DNA from: Megalopta genalis
Taxonomy: Eukaryota > Arthropoda > Insecta > Hymenoptera > Halictidae
Assembly (NCBI RefSeq): GCF_051020955.1
Contig: NC_135013.1
Location: 9,034,001 to 9,098,000 of the forward strand
Length of the DNA: 64,000 nucleotides
Reading direction: 5' to 3'
Below, piece by piece: positions 11,700 through 23,107 of this stretch. Position numbers and translations under genes: made by a program. The stretch's first letter is position 1. Each line of letters begins with the position of its first letter. The notes below the pieces were generated by a model that saw nothing but the letters and a program-made list of their open reading frames with translations, made no database searches and was not told where the DNA came from.

Positions 11700-12579
11700 A
11701 AAAGATCTCTCCGGATTTCTTCTTTAAAACTTCCACTATATATATGTAGAGATCCAGCTCGTGGGTTCTCGTTGCTTCCAGATCGCGTTTCCTCTTCCCG
11801 ACTCGATCCACGCAGTGTCGCGGTTTTCTATCCGCCGATCTCCGAGAATCGGGCCCGTACAACTGGACGCCGCGTCCCCGATTTTAGCGACTGGTATTTG
11901 GGTCCCGGTTCTATCCGGCTCGTACATCACGGTGCTTCCAGTCGAAGTTGCGGGCCAAATTACGGGCGATCATCGATCGCGTCTCAGCCTCATTAGGCCT
12001 AGTAATTACAATCTTGTCGTGGGCATCACTCCGACTGTGTTACGTAACGAGCAGAGGCGCACCTGCGAGATCGTGACGATATTTCACCGTTTTAATCAGC
12101 CCCCTGTCCGGTGTATCGCCTCGAGATGATCGGATACGCGGAAACCATCGGCCGTTCCGTGATTAGAGCGTATAGAGTAACTTCCTCCTAGCCCGGGCTC
12201 TTTTCTGCGATTACTTTGAGCGACACGCTGCTGCTAAAGCCCCGCTCGAAGTTTGTGAGTCGGTCGCCGAAGGTTTCCTCGAGGCTCCTGGAAAATCTTG
12301 TTCCCTGCGCGGTTTATCTGGAAAAGCGATCTCGCCTACCGCGTATCCTACTTTCCAGAGTTATGCTTCTCGTTAGCGGCGGTAACGCGTGCGTAAATCG
12401 CGAGCTCTATGCGCTTCATTAGGGAAACCGTTTTCGAGTCATTAACGGTTCCTCTTCCTACGATGAAATTACGGAGCCGCGATGGGAGATTGCGCCGCTT
12501 CCTCTTTGTAACACACGGCGAATTATCATCCTACATGTTCACCCGGGTAACGAATCTTCGCGGCGCAGAATGCCTCCCG
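11700..12579. other. No gene recognised
   Basis: CpG-rich mixed sequence. A reverse-oriented relic of the dispersed GCGGATTTTATGC repeat (see 14699) lies just before it at 11655-11692. A 157-codon plus-strand frame at 11523-11996 crosses repeat and unique DNA and is not credible as a gene. Confidence 0.5.
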
Positions 12580-12966
12580 AGTCGCAGAACTTCGACTCGC
12601 AAATCTTCGATTCGCAGAACTTCGACTCGCAGATCTTCGACTCGCAGATCTTCGACTCGTAAATCTTCGACCCGCAGGACTTCGACTCGTAGATCTTAAA
12701 TTCGCAGATCTTCGACTCGCAGAACTTCTGCTCGCAAATTTCCGATCCGCAGAACTTCTACTCGCAGAGCTTCGACTCGCAAATCCTCGACTCGCAGAGC
12801 TTCGACTCGCAGAACTTTGACTCGCAAATCTTCGATCCGCAGAACTTTTACTCGCAGATCTTCAATTCGCAGAACTTTTACTCGCAGATCTTCGATTCGC
12901 AGAACTACGACTCGCAGATCTACAACTCGCAAATCTTCAAACCGCAAATTCTCAAGTCGCGAACCT
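12580..12966. repeat. 15-bp minisatellite, ~25 units
   Basis: Tandem units of TTCGACTCGCAGATC with variants (AGAAC, AAATC, ATTCGC). Because 15 is a multiple of three, the array is open on both strands: Ser-Ser-Thr-Arg-Arg/Lys repeats on plus (12409-12699) and Leu-Arg-Val-Glu-Asp-like repeats on minus (12696-12947). Neither frame extends into a recognisable protein, so I treat it as non-coding. Confidence 0.92.
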
Positions 12967-14292
12967 TTTTAGCGAGCTCTCCAATAATTTCCTCCAGGTC
13001 GAAGACTCGGAGAACTGCTTTAGTCATCAACTGGGAGGAAACTGGAATGCGGTATGAGACAGTAACGAATATTTTTGATTCCGATCGGGACATTCATTAG
13101 TCACGTTCATTAGTCAAACGTCCTAATACTTTCGACCCGTACCCATAAGCCCCGGAACCACCGCAGCGTATACCTGACCAAAGATTAGCATCTGATGATC
13201 CTTCACTCGGCGGACTCGGCTGACTTATAACACCGGAATACTGTGACAAAATCTACAGACGTTCTAGCCGAGCGGAGTGGACAGTTTTGAGAAGCGACAA
13301 GGAAGTGGCTACATAACGACTACAAGGAAGGGAGGAGCTAGAACATCGCGTAGAACTACGTAAGACCGCTGCATTCGAGATGGTAGCCATTCGACGATCT
13401 TTCTTCCAAAATGATACTTAAACTGTGCAAACGAAAGGGACACGAATAACTTGGCTACCTTCGCTACCTCGATTACCTTGGCCACCTTGGATGCGCGTTA
13501 TCCACACAAGGTGGATTCTGAACTCCAGACTCTGGGAAACGAATGACTCAACGTGGACGATGATAGCGATCTTTGATAGAGAAATCTTTGGCGCAACCCT
13601 CGGACGGAGGACCATTTCTCGCAACTGTACTATCGACGATATTTATAACAATTTTGAGCTTTATTCGATAATTTCTCGAAACATATATCTGAAGATATTC
13701 CTTGCAGTCTTATTAGCCTTTCCATTGTTCCTAACGTAACAGCGATTTGTTGTATTTAATTGCCGAAAATTCGATAATTAAGTGAAGGCTTTAAATACTT
13801 TCGGTCACAATTGACGCAGCCGCCGCATCGCGAGGGTTAATCATTCTACGACACCTATGGTCGCAATTGTTCGCCCAACTCCGACGACTCTTTTTCGAGC
13901 AAGATATGCAACCGAAGAGAAATGCCTCTCGCGAATGATCCGTTTCCGAGACAATACCAGGGAAAGCTCTGGCCACGTTTCGAGAACACATTTCCCCGGA
14001 AATCATGGGGTCGGCCCATGAATATTTATACACTCGCCGTTTAATCTAGTTTCACGAGGGCGATTGTGGCTCGCCACCGGCCGACAAAGTCCGAATCATT
14101 ATGTCCGGCCCACGCATTCTTTCCGCGGCGGTCGGAGAGGCCCGTCCCAGCGTCTCTTTTTGATCGTGGCCTCTCGTCGAGAGAGCCGAGGCGGCTGCAC
14201 CGCGCCCGGAGAAAAGAGGAACGTCCGCGAGGCTCGACGGAGAGAACAGAGGGAGGAAGAGATTGGGTAGGACGAGGAGGACGAACACGACG

Positions 14293-14296
<4 letters not shown>
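12967..14296. other. No gene recognised; short repeat shared with 50.4 kb
   Basis: At about 13720-13768, TTCCTAACGTAACAG...TTTAATTGCCG is the inverse of 50388-50435, so a dispersed repeat fragment is present. Frames of 104 codons or fewer have no domain. GC-rich sequence begins near 14050. Confidence 0.5.

Positions 14297-14339
<43 letters not shown>
14297..14339. repeat. (GA)n microsatellite
   Basis: Uninterrupted GA dinucleotides for about 43 bp within CpG-rich DNA (14050-14600). Confidence 0.95.
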
Positions 14340-14341
<2 letters not shown>

Positions 14342-14698
14342 GGCGAAGAGGAACGGAGGAGGCGAAGAGGGATGGGAAAGAGGGAGAAGGGCGGCTGTAG
14401 CCGGCTGCACCGGCGGTCGAGGTGGTCCCAGCTCTGCTGGTGGCCTGCTCTCGCACTTACACACTCGATCGCACATTCGATCTTGGGTCGCGAGGCATCG
14501 CAGACGACCTCGGACCCTGCGTCACCGGCTACGTGGAAACAGCCGGGAGACTAGCCGACGCAGAAACCGAGAACTGGATCGGCCTTACCTCCGGGCCTAG
14601 AGCAGACTATCGGTCCCTTCTATCGGTACACGGTTTAATCGATCGACCAAATGGCCCCGATCGGCGTCATTTTATTTTCGAGCTGCTAATTGTTATAA
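14340..14698. other. CpG-rich DNA, no gene recognised
   Basis: Continuation of the CpG-rich block, falling to AT-rich near 14690. Frames of 93-162 codons overlap here on both strands and are explained by composition. Confidence 0.5.
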
Positions 14699-14790
14699 AT
14701 TGACTGCGGATTTTATGCATTCGCGATAAAAGTGTGTAGCTGAAGCATAACAATTGCGAACAGCTAAGACGAATTTAGTAATACAGTTAC
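14699..14790 (+). repeat. Dispersed repeat with GCGGATTTTATGCATT core
   Basis: GACTGCGGATTTTATGCATT is followed by a purine-rich stretch, GTAGCTGAA, and AATTTAGTAATACAGT. The order recurs at 29437-29525 (ACCGCGGGTTTTATGCGTTC...GTAGCTGAAATA...AATTTAATAATGCAGT) and 35996-36075. Shorter or diverged pieces are at 11655-11692, 16795-16850, 17055-17090, 22768-22835, 25797-25870 and 26270-26300, on both strands. The element type and boundaries are not clear. Confidence 0.65.
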
Positions 14791-16350
14791 ACTATGTTCA
14801 GTTGATCGTAACGAGTAATAATTTATCATAATGATCATTTCCGTTCCTCGCAATCCTCTTGGAATATCTTTATTTTGCATAAAGATTTGTGCATTCTAAT
14901 TGTAATCTAATCTTTCAAGCGATAGATTTTTGGTAAATAAAACGTGTTTAAATTTAGAAAATTCGACAAATTCTTGTTGTAACTTTTGATTCGTTAAATT
15001 GTGTATGAAATGCTTGAGTAAAGTAATGATGCATTTACTTTATATTTGAGGGGTGACGTTGGGCTAACTCGTTGAAACGGGAAATGCAACGATGATTGAA
15101 CCAGTAGTCAGTCTTCAAGGTCTAATAACCAGGTTATTGAAAGGGAAAATAAAGCGAATAAGTTTAGCATAATTTAGAAAAGTGTCCAGTCTCGAATTAA
15201 TCTATTCACATCTTACCGTATAATATCGTTCTTAGGCGAAAAATCCAATGACCGGGCAGCCCAAAAATGTTGACTCCCGCAGACCGACTTTTGAAAAGTC
15301 GCTGACGTCGAGTGAATTAAATTCATGATCGTTCTCTCTTCTTCGCCTTTCAATAAAAAAATAGCTCAAAAAATTCCTCGATCATGCGTACCAAATGCAA
15401 CACAATGTTCATAAATAATGATCTTGCTGTTTTTACATAACTTTCCTAAACAATTATCTCAGCTGCACCATTGCCAACTTTGTAGACAATTTTCAACGCT
15501 ATTTTTCAAAAGGAATTTCCGAACGATTGTAAAAGTTCCCACGGGGAATCTTTCCGTCGAATCTCGCCAACGCGTCGCATCCGTATCGGGCCCGGAATAA
15601 TGTGTATCACATGAAGAACCCAGTGTACGCTCGGCCGGACATCGTTTCATACATCATATTCGACAAGAGTATAATCCGAATGCACGGGCTCACGGCGATG
15701 GGGACGAGGAGGATATTTCTCGGCGAACGACGAACGCCTAGCGATCAAAGAATCCGCGTGGAAAGGGGCCGCGTGCCGGGGCCGGCTTGTTTTTCTATAA
15801 CGGGCCGCGGGGGTATCGTTAATCGGCGACTCTGATTTAAGAATATCACCGGTGCCGTCCATTGTTTCCAGCCGACGTTTCCTGACTCGCGGCCCTGGGG
15901 AATGCGCGGTAGATCGCGGGGCCCGCGTGGGCGTCGATCGGCTCGCGTTGGCTGCCGATCGCGAGAGATCTCCTTCGGTAAAATCGCGGGACAAGGCACC
16001 GGCCATAAATTTCAATCGCGTTCCTTAACTCCTAATCCCGGGACAGGCCTGCCATCGGCACACGCAACCATTTCATTCCGACGCGAAAAATCGGCGCCCC
16101 CCGATTCGGTTTCGCGACGATCGGCCGATGCATTCGTTCCGCGTGTTTCTTGATCAGCCTCGTTCTAAACTGTTCTAATTTTTAGTTTCTTCCATTTCTT
16201 CTCTAATTTCTAGCAATGACTTATTTGGTAGAGATGTTATTCCGTCCTTTTTAAAATTGGACTGAAATTCCTTGTCTTGGACTGCAATAAAGATGGAATT
16301 GGAATAAAAGTCTCTTGTCGTCGATATTTAAACATTCAAGTAATGTTCTT
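14791..16350. other. No gene recognised
   Basis: AT-rich to about 15500, CpG-rich from 15540 to 16150. The longest frame is 122 codons (minus, 15647-16015), Arg/Pro-rich and unrecognised. Confidence 0.55.
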
Positions 16351-16357
16351 CTTCTTT

Positions 16358-16401
<44 letters not shown>

Positions 16402-16467
16402 TCTCTCCACTTTGCATTCATTTCCGTGCATTTTTTGATCGCACAAGATGCTCGGTTTAAATGTATT
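16351..16467. repeat. (TC)n-linked duplicated segment, copy 1
   Basis: CTTCTTTTATTC, then about 37 bp of TC repeats, then CCCTTCTCTCCACTTTGCATTC and GTGCATTTTTTGATCGCAC to GGTTTAAATGTAT. The non-repetitive 70 bp after the TC run recurs almost unchanged at 17576-17641. Confidence 0.85.
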
Positions 16468-17510
16468 AGGCACACGATAAGCATCAATTTTCTATTCCTT
16501 CTAAGAGATTATTGCAGTCGAAAAATTTCTAATCTCAGTAACTGCGAAGGAAATGGTATGTCAAAGGTTAAACATTTTAACCTTGCACAGATTTTGGTGA
16601 ATCTGTGGACAATTCTGTAGACGTGAATGTAGTTGTGCTTTACTTTTATGCTGATGAAGGTAATTATTAGCAGACTGCGTATTTCATGCTGTTATGACAA
16701 TGAACAAGTGTGGTCCATACCGTACAATAAGATAAAATAGATAAAATAAAATAAAAAGGGGAATAGAATAAAGTACAACAAATTAAACTCGAACAATTTT
16801 ATGCAGTCATGGCATAAGTGACTAGGTGAAATATCAAACACAGTGAATACATTAGAAGAACTTAAAAATGCTATTACATTTTTCTTAATCGACTGAAATT
16901 ATTTAAAGAAGATATACATTTTCATCTTAGAATTCTGAAACTGTCTGAAATAAAAATCGTCCTCGTCGATTACACGGAACAGCTGTTAAATAAAAATGTA
17001 TGTTATCTCTCAGCGATGTCAATGCAATGGAAATAATGCAACAGTATCTATATTTGGTGTAAATGCGCAAAAATCGCAGTCTAAAGACAAGTTAAGAATG
17101 TTCGACGATCGGTTAGGAAGCGAATGAACGCGACAGCGAGCAGTTTCGCGGCATCGTCGATAATTACCAGCGCCGATTGTCGTACAGAGAAGAGGGGAAT
17201 CGGTAAGAGACCGTTGTTAATCAAGCGAAGACCACCATGGCCAATTCGGTGCCAGAAGGAGCCGCGAATTAAAGTCTCGGCAGAACGGAGAACACGATTT
17301 TACGAGCGGAGGATGTCCGCGGTGGGGCGAGCGGGCCGCATTAGCCTAATCGTTCGAGGCCGGTCTGCCAAATAAATTGGCTGATTTGCATGGGAATTAG
17401 GAATCCCCCGTGGACCTGGCCAGGTATCCGAGCGCGAGCCGATCTATCGCGCGGCCCATCGACGTCCGGTGTCTCCGATTCTTGCGGGAGACCTCCTCCA
17501 CACTGATTTG
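16468..17510. other. No gene recognised
   Basis: Mostly AT-rich, with two small relics of the dispersed GCGGATTTTATGC family (16795-16850 and, inverted, 17055-17090). A CpG-rich patch at 17100-17480 has an 83-codon frame without a domain. Confidence 0.5.
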
Positions 17511-17518
17511 CCTTCTTT

Positions 17519-17576
<58 letters not shown>

Positions 17577-17641
17577 TCTCTCCACTTAGCATTCATTTCC
17601 GTGCATTTTTTGATCGCACAAGATGCTCGGTTTAAATGTAT
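17511..17641. repeat. (TC)n-linked duplicated segment, copy 2
   Basis: Same order and strand as 16351-16467, with a longer TC run (about 53 bp) and one substitution, TTAGCATTC for TTTGCATTC, in the first 20 bp after it. Both copies stop matching just after GGTTTAAATGTAT. Confidence 0.85.
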
Positions 17642-18265
17642 ATGTATGCAAGAATTTCGTGGTTTCTACAAGACTCGAGGAAGTCTCACCGTCGATGGGA
17701 ATTTCGATGATCAGATCGGATCGTGTTGGAGGTCCTTATTTCAGACGTCGGCCGCGGTTAAATCTTCTTTTATAGCGGAGCCCGGCTTCCTTTTTTTTAT
17801 TCCCGAGAGACTCGAGATACGATCGGTTCGCCTTGGAAAATTTTTGCGCGAACACTTTCTCCACGGAGGGAGAGTGTCGTGGAATTTATATGAACGAGCA
17901 GCAAGCGGCCATTCCACCTGCTGCGCTCGAGTATCGGAAGAAAGACTCTGGCCGCGATGCCGTTTCCGATAAGCACCGGCAATAATCGGGCTTCCATCGG
18001 TTTCATCTGGTACCATCGGATTCCTATGCAAAAGAATCCTGATGGTTGATACACTTTCTTACCGTTGAGAATGCAGGCCATACAATGCAGAACGTATTCC
18101 TCCCGTCTTTCTAACGCGTGCGATTCTGAGAACGTTGTCTTCTGATACGCATCGGTTTCCATTTGATTCAACGTATGCCTCGCGGTTCGCGTCTTCTAAG
18201 CAAATAAAAGGGTTCTCTTGGTTTTGTTATCAGAGCGTCTACAGTTTTCTTTTTCTTTAGAAACA
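17642..18265. other. No gene recognised
   Basis: Mixed-composition DNA. Overlapping frames of 96 and 124 codons on minus (17741-18031, 17797-18171) have no motif I know. Confidence 0.5.
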
Positions 18266-18269
18266 TTAA

Positions 18270-18480
18270 CCCTTTGCGATCGAGAGGCGACTCTGGTGCG
18301 CCACTGACAATTGTTATATCACATTCCACATTCATTTTTATGGTATCAAATTTGTTTATCTCAACAAATTCTTGAAACTGTGGATAAGTTACAAAATTCA
18401 ATTTCATGCGTATAAAATGCATTTAGTCGTACGAAATGATAATGCATAAATAAAATGCATTTAGTTCATGTGCAAAGGCT
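18270..18480. mobile_element. Degenerate TTAA MITE, CCCTTTGCACTCGA family
   Basis: TTAA at 18266-18269 is followed by CCCTTTGCGATCGAGAGGCGACTCT. The right end, ATGTGCAAAGG then CTAATT, is a decayed form of GAGTGCAAAGGGTTAA. The interior shares ATTGTTATATCAC and the AAAATGCATTTAGTC block with the 55361-55596 copy. Confidence 0.65.
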
Positions 18481-18539
18481 AATTATTCTAAAATTGCTCT
18501 ACTGTTCCCTGTTTAGACCGCTCGAGTATCGTTCGATTA

Positions 18540-18612
18540 TACAGCGTGTCCCTCTTCCCAAATTGTCCATTTTGTGTACAAGCTGAGAGTCGATTAGGGA
18601 GAATTTACCGTA
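18540..18612. mobile_element. Hairpin MITE fragment (one arm only)
   Basis: CCTCTTCCCAAATTGTCCATT followed by CGATTAGGGAGA matches the right arm of the CAGTAATGTCTCC hairpin MITEs. The left arm is absent. Confidence 0.7.
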
Positions 18613-19940
18613 TCATTGTTATCGTCGAGAAAAAGAGAATTCTGTGTTTCTCGAATAATGTTCAGACGACAGCGATAGATCTCTTGACAGCGTTTAGAGT
18701 GGATCGAGGCGATTCTTCCGATACGGCAACTTCCTTCTGCACACTCGTAATGCGTTTCTCAGATACAACGCTTACATTATTATGCGACTCCGCGAACGGA
18801 GGAAGTCATTCTGGTTTCTTTAACAGCCGTCCACCGATCACCAACAAATGTCGGAGTAACATGCTATTCACGCTAAAGACCTAAGCTCGAGGATGCCACC
18901 GAATGCACCTGACGGAAACAGAAACGACTCGGAGAAATCAATTCCACGAACGTTCATTGTAACGTACAGCGACCGTAAAAGATCGTTCCTTAAATTCGAC
19001 GAGTCTTATCCCGCCGCGAAGTGCCTCGCACACGGGAGTCTCGGAGCACTAAGAATATCTTTATTAAGACTGTGAAAGGTTTCTCAGGCGAGAAGTCGTC
19101 GAGTGAGTTTCCGTTTACGGCGAGCGGAGCGTCGCGGCGTAGGTTCGCGAAAATAACGCGAATTCGAAATCGGGCGGATAGAACGCGGGGACGCGTTGAT
19201 AATTCGCGATTATGTTCGCCGAATCTCCTAAGAGAGCGACCGGTGCTCTATGACACCGTAGGTACGAATTATCGGTCGTCGAAATTATCCACGGATCCGC
19301 GTCGATCTTCGTTCATGATCCGCGCCTGAATTATTCAACGCGCGGAGAATTAGGAAACGTTAATTACCATAATATCTTCTCGGTATTCTCTAGGGATTGC
19401 GAAATTGCCGACTTTTTCAATCACCGGTGATTTTGGTTAAATTCTCGGTTAACAACGGCTCGCCGATAATTTACCGGTATTTTGCATTTTCACATAAAGC
19501 TGCCGATATTAAGTTTTCTTAGTTTTCCCCCCTCGGGAAAAACGTCGGAAAGGTCGATTTTTATCCTTTTTTTGGCTACGACGTACAAAATTGAAGAATC
19601 TGAAACATTCCGCGAAAAATCATCGTGGAATGATGATTTTTTTTTTGAAAATTAAAGTTTAAAACCTCTGCTTTGAGATAATGTTTCTGGACTTTAAGTT
19701 TAATACACCCTCGCAACTGTAACCCTTTAAATGCGAGGCCACGTTTGTCATATTGGAAACTGCCAAGTTCGACGAAGAATTTGCGCGGACTTTGTCAAAT
19801 TTTTTTAGGGGATGCTGTCTACTGCGGAATGAGGATTGATCCTTCCTCTTTGATTTAAAGAAAAGAGAAAAGTGGCTACGATCTTTTTTCACAAAGTTAC
19901 AGCACTTCAAAGTAACCCTTGCATCGGCACATAGCGGACA
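18613..19940. other. No gene recognised
   Basis: Mixed sequence, CpG-rich at 18890-19330 and AT-rich after 19380. Frames up to 112 codons have no recognisable domain. Confidence 0.55.
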
Positions 19941-20166
19941 AATAATATCTCTCTAATCGACGCTCAGATTGTCCACAAAAATGGACAATTTGGGAAGAGG
20001 AGATACGATTATTCGAGCCTTGCAGCTCGTTTTTATAGTTGTTGACAATCGATAACCATAAAAAACGAGCCATAAGTTCGATCCAAGGCTCGAACAATCG
20101 TATCTCCTCGTCCAAAATTGTCCATTCTTGTGGATAATCCGAGCGTCGATTAGAGAGACATTGCTG
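19941..20166. mobile_element. Hairpin MITE, CAGTAATGTCTCC family
   Basis: Long inverted arms: CGACGCTCAGATTGTCCAC...GATACGATTATTCGAGCC on the left and its inverse on the right, ending GAGAGACATTGCTG then TA. The centre, TTTTTATAGTTGTTGACAA, matches the 11227 copy. It is one of the more complete members. Confidence 0.87.
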
Positions 20167-20168
20167 TA

Positions 20169-20998
20169 TCTCGTTTGGGTTATCGTTACAGCTCTGTGGG
20201 CCAATACCGGCGAAACGTTCGTATCTGTGTGTGTCGCGCAACGTAATATACCGGTATGAAAATCTCGCCGGTATGAAGTCTCGGAGAGCTAGGCCTCTCC
20301 GTGTAGTGGTGCGGCGCAGCAAACGCGCGTAATGGTGGCGAGCGTACGGGCAATTAACATAATATTACCCATAACACAGCGTTCCTAATGGGATATTTAT
20401 TGCGGGGTGCTCGGCCGCCCCCCACCCCACTCCCGCGGTCTAAGTGCGCCGGGAGATCGTGCGAACCGATCTCGGGCTTCTCGGGCCCTTGGGATCTTCT
20501 TCTCACCTCGATTATCGCCGATTTTTCTCTCCCTTTTCTCCCGTTACCGTGGCCCGATCCTCGCGAGCGAGATCGACCCGCTCGAACCGGTGGTGGACAC
20601 CGAACATGCGAAGCCTCGGACCGGTGTTACCGTTTCGCCAACGCCGCCGCCGCGCTCGGATACCGTCGATTCTTCGATCGGCTTAGTGATAGCTACCATT
20701 TTGTTGCATCATGATTAATGGATGAGCCCCGGCATCGCATACGCTTTCGGTCACCTTCTTCTTTTACCAAACACCCGGATCTTTATCAACGTATTAATAT
20801 TTATAACGAGATCCTCGGGAAATTGCGAGCGAGGTAAACCTGCGTTTGCTCCGACGAGAATTCTATTAGGGTTGTTCCGGCGGCAATGTAAACAACCCGA
20901 GATTCTTGCAAATTTCATTCGAACGTCGTACTACGGTTCTCTCTCCGAATTGTTTGGTTATTGTTTACTCCAGTGTAGAGTTTACGATCTTCAAATGC
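20169..20998. other. CpG-rich DNA, no gene recognised
   Basis: CpG-rich at 20270-20720, with three overlapping frames of 80-108 codons and one of 132 codons (20722-21120) that runs into the piggyBac left end. No domain in any of them. Confidence 0.5.
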
Positions 20999-21002
20999 TT
21001 AA

Positions 21003-21911
21003 CCACTTGACATACAATGACGTCTGGGAGACGTCATTTACTTCATGCGCCATTGTAGACTTTGACGTCTCCAAGACGTCAAGAACTGTATTCGGCGAAC
21101 GCCGTGCATTTCATTATTAGATTCTTTAATTGTTTCGGTCGTGCATTGATGCTGTTTTGTTTAGACTGTTGGAGATGCTTTCCCCCTCCTAACAGTACCG
21201 ATAAACAAAATTGCATCGACAAATAAAACCGACCTGTGTTCTGGAGTATAATCGTGGAATGGGAGGTGTAGACAAGCAGGACCAATCTCTTGCATGTTTC
21301 CCCCTCATGAGAAAATGTGCAAAAGGATATAAAAGAATATTTTTTTATATGTTTGATGTAGCTATTTATAATGCTTATGTTTTATATACCAAATTGCCTA
21401 CTTCACAAAAGCAATCGATTGTGAATTTTCGATTGAATATTGCAGAAGACATGCTTTGTAATTTGTCCCTGCCGGACTATCCGACACGCGGCAGACGGTC
21501 GCAAAGTGAATGCCCAACTCGGTTACAAGCAAAATATTGGACACATTTTCCTGAACATATACCCGCGACAAATAAAAAGCAACATCCTGCAAAAAGATGT
21601 CATGTTTGCGTAAAACATAATATAAGAAGTGAAACAATTTGGCAGTGTAAAATATGCCTCGTTCCGCTACATATTACTAAATGCTTTGAGATGTATCACA
21701 CATTACAAAATTATTAAATTATTATTTTATACTATTACTTATAATTGTTGTACACTAACACTATACTTCAACCCTATTGAATGTTATATAGCAATGTAAC
21801 TTTAAAAAGAAAAGGCCCTGTTTCTGAGCTTGTACATGAGTGTCCAGTTGAGCCAAATTAAATAGTATTCTTCGGACGCGTCGATGCACATTTTATTCGT
21901 ATGTCAAGTGG
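21003..21911 (+). mobile_element. piggyBac relic, 909 bp, TTAA-flanked
   Basis: TTAA at 20999-21002 and 21912-21915 flanks perfect 13-bp inverted termini CCACTTGACATAC. Two 21-bp palindromes of the form GACGTCTnnnAGACGTC lie near the left end (21017-21037, 21062-21082). The interior keeps only the transposase C-terminus (21211-21717); the region for the first two catalytic Asp residues is deleted. Intact ends mean it could still be moved in trans. A shorter relative is at 51647-51939. Confidence 0.93.
21211..21717 (+). pseudogene. piggyBac transposase, C-terminal third (truncated)
   Basis: The open frame covers 168 codons; full piggyBac-family transposases are usually about 550-650. Residues ~13-24 read YNRGMGGVDKQD, the family's GGVDxxDQ motif, which carries the third catalytic Asp of the DDE_Tnp_1_7 domain. 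Hydrophobic helix residues follow (FYMFDVAIYNAYVLY, about 46-60). Near the end is a Cys-rich segment (CHVC...CKIC...H...C), the C-terminal zinc-binding domain that contacts terminal repeats. The N-terminal part, including the other two catalytic Asp residues, is missing, so it cannot catalyse transposition. The ATG at 21211 is probably an internal Met left by the deletion rather than a native start. It lies entirely inside the 909-bp TTAA element. Confidence 0.9.
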
Positions 21912-22099
21912 TTAAAACCACGCTCGTCTTTTCATTCGTCGCGCACGTTCGATTTGTTTCGCTTCTCTTCTGTTCATCCTTATTCTGCTGTTTACTTAGT
22001 TTGTTTCGTTTATACTCTGCTTTCTGTAATCAGGTAGCTACTTTCTTTTTTTTTCCTACATAGGACGGTAAAGTCTCTCCAATTATCCCTTAGCATGTG

Positions 22100-22316
22100 C
22101 GGTAATGTCTCCCCAATTGACGCTCAGATTGTGCACAAAGATGGACAATTTGGGAAGAGGAGATACGATTATTCGAGCCTTGCAGCTCGTTTTTTATAAT
22201 CGTTGACAATTCGTAACTATGAAAGACAAACCGCAAGCCTCGAATAATTGTATCTCATCTTTCCAAATTGTCCATCTTTGTGCACGATCTGAGCGTCAAT
22301 TGGGAAGCCATTACTG
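22100..22316. mobile_element. Hairpin MITE, CAGTAATGTCTCC family
   Basis: CGGTAATGTCTCCCC...TTGTGCACAAAGATGGAC and the inverse arm ending GGGAAGCCATTACTG then TA (22317-22318). Just upstream, 22064-22092 (ACGGTAAAGTCTCTCC) looks like the left end of yet another copy. Confidence 0.85.
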
Positions 22317-22318
22317 TA

Positions 22319-22436
22319 AACAAAAATACACAATTTGGGAAGAGAATTATTCGAGTCTCGCGGCTCGTTTTTGTAGTTGTTGATAATCGATGACTGTAGA
22401 AACGAGCCACGTGGCTCGAAGAATCGTATCTCCTTG
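22319..22436. mobile_element. Hairpin MITE core lacking both termini
   Basis: Directly follows the previous copy. AATTTGGGAAGAG...TTATTCGAGTCTCGCGGCTCG pairs with CGAGCCACGTGGCTCGAAGAATCG. The outer 40-50 bp of each arm are missing. Confidence 0.75.
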
Positions 22437-22529
22437 GAGAGAATTTCCTGCATCTCATCTAAAGTACACAGCTTACCTTTTTCTGTACTATAACAATCCT
22501 CTAAGACATGCTTCAACGAACTTCTACCA

Positions 22530-22765
22530 TTATTACATATTTCTATATGTAATGATATAATGTGTACTTATAATTACATATTTCTATGTGTAACGACTAT
22601 AATGTGTACGTATAATTACATATTTCTATGTGTAACGATATAATGCCTATGTATAATTACATATTTCTGTATGTAATACTATAACGTGTATGCATAATCA
22701 CATATTTATACATGTAATACCATGTATAATGTGTATATATAATTTTATATTTCTATATGTACTAA
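22530..22765. repeat. ~41-bp AT-rich minisatellite, about six units
   Basis: The word ATTACATATTTCTAT(A/G)TG begins at about 22532, 22573, 22615, 22656 and, diverged, near 22697 and 22740, giving a 41-42 bp period. Units contain TAATGTGTACGTATA. Confidence 0.9.
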
Positions 22766-22767
22766 TT

Positions 22768-22835
22768 AGACCGCGGATTTGTATGCAAAGTAAAAATTGC
22801 CTGCATCAATCGCGAGGAATAGAAATCAAGTAGCT
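22768..22835 (+). repeat. Diverged copy of the GCGGATTTTATGC dispersed repeat
   Basis: AGACCGCGGATTTGTATGC followed by AAATTGCCTGCATCAATCG. The latter half also matches 25797-25870 (AAATTGTCTGCATCAATTG), so these two form a subfamily. Confidence 0.5.
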
Positions 22836-23107
22836 AGTTCATTGTTCCTCTAATGGTTTTAATAGATTAAAAATAACACGCAGGCACTTTAAAGTGCTTT
22901 TAATTTGCTTCTAAATGAAACCACCAGCCCAATTACAAAAACAGTGGAGCACAATTTATATAAACCGGAAGGGGAACAGGTGAGTTCACATAACCAGGTC
23001 GTTCGCTCCAATTATACGAACTACCGGTAGTTGTTCAGATAATAAGAGCTCGGCTAGAGTTCAGTGAAACAGGCGCTGCAAAAACTCCTGTTCCTATAAA
23101 CTGAGTA

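Noticed and set aside
12409..12947. SR-like and Leu-rich repeat proteins across the 15-bp minisatellite
   Set aside because: The repeat period is divisible by three, so openness is automatic; no coding flank on either side.
14066..14554. 162-codon plus frame rich in Arg/Glu
   Set aside because: Centre is the (GA)n microsatellite; the opposite strand is equally open (Ser/Leu).
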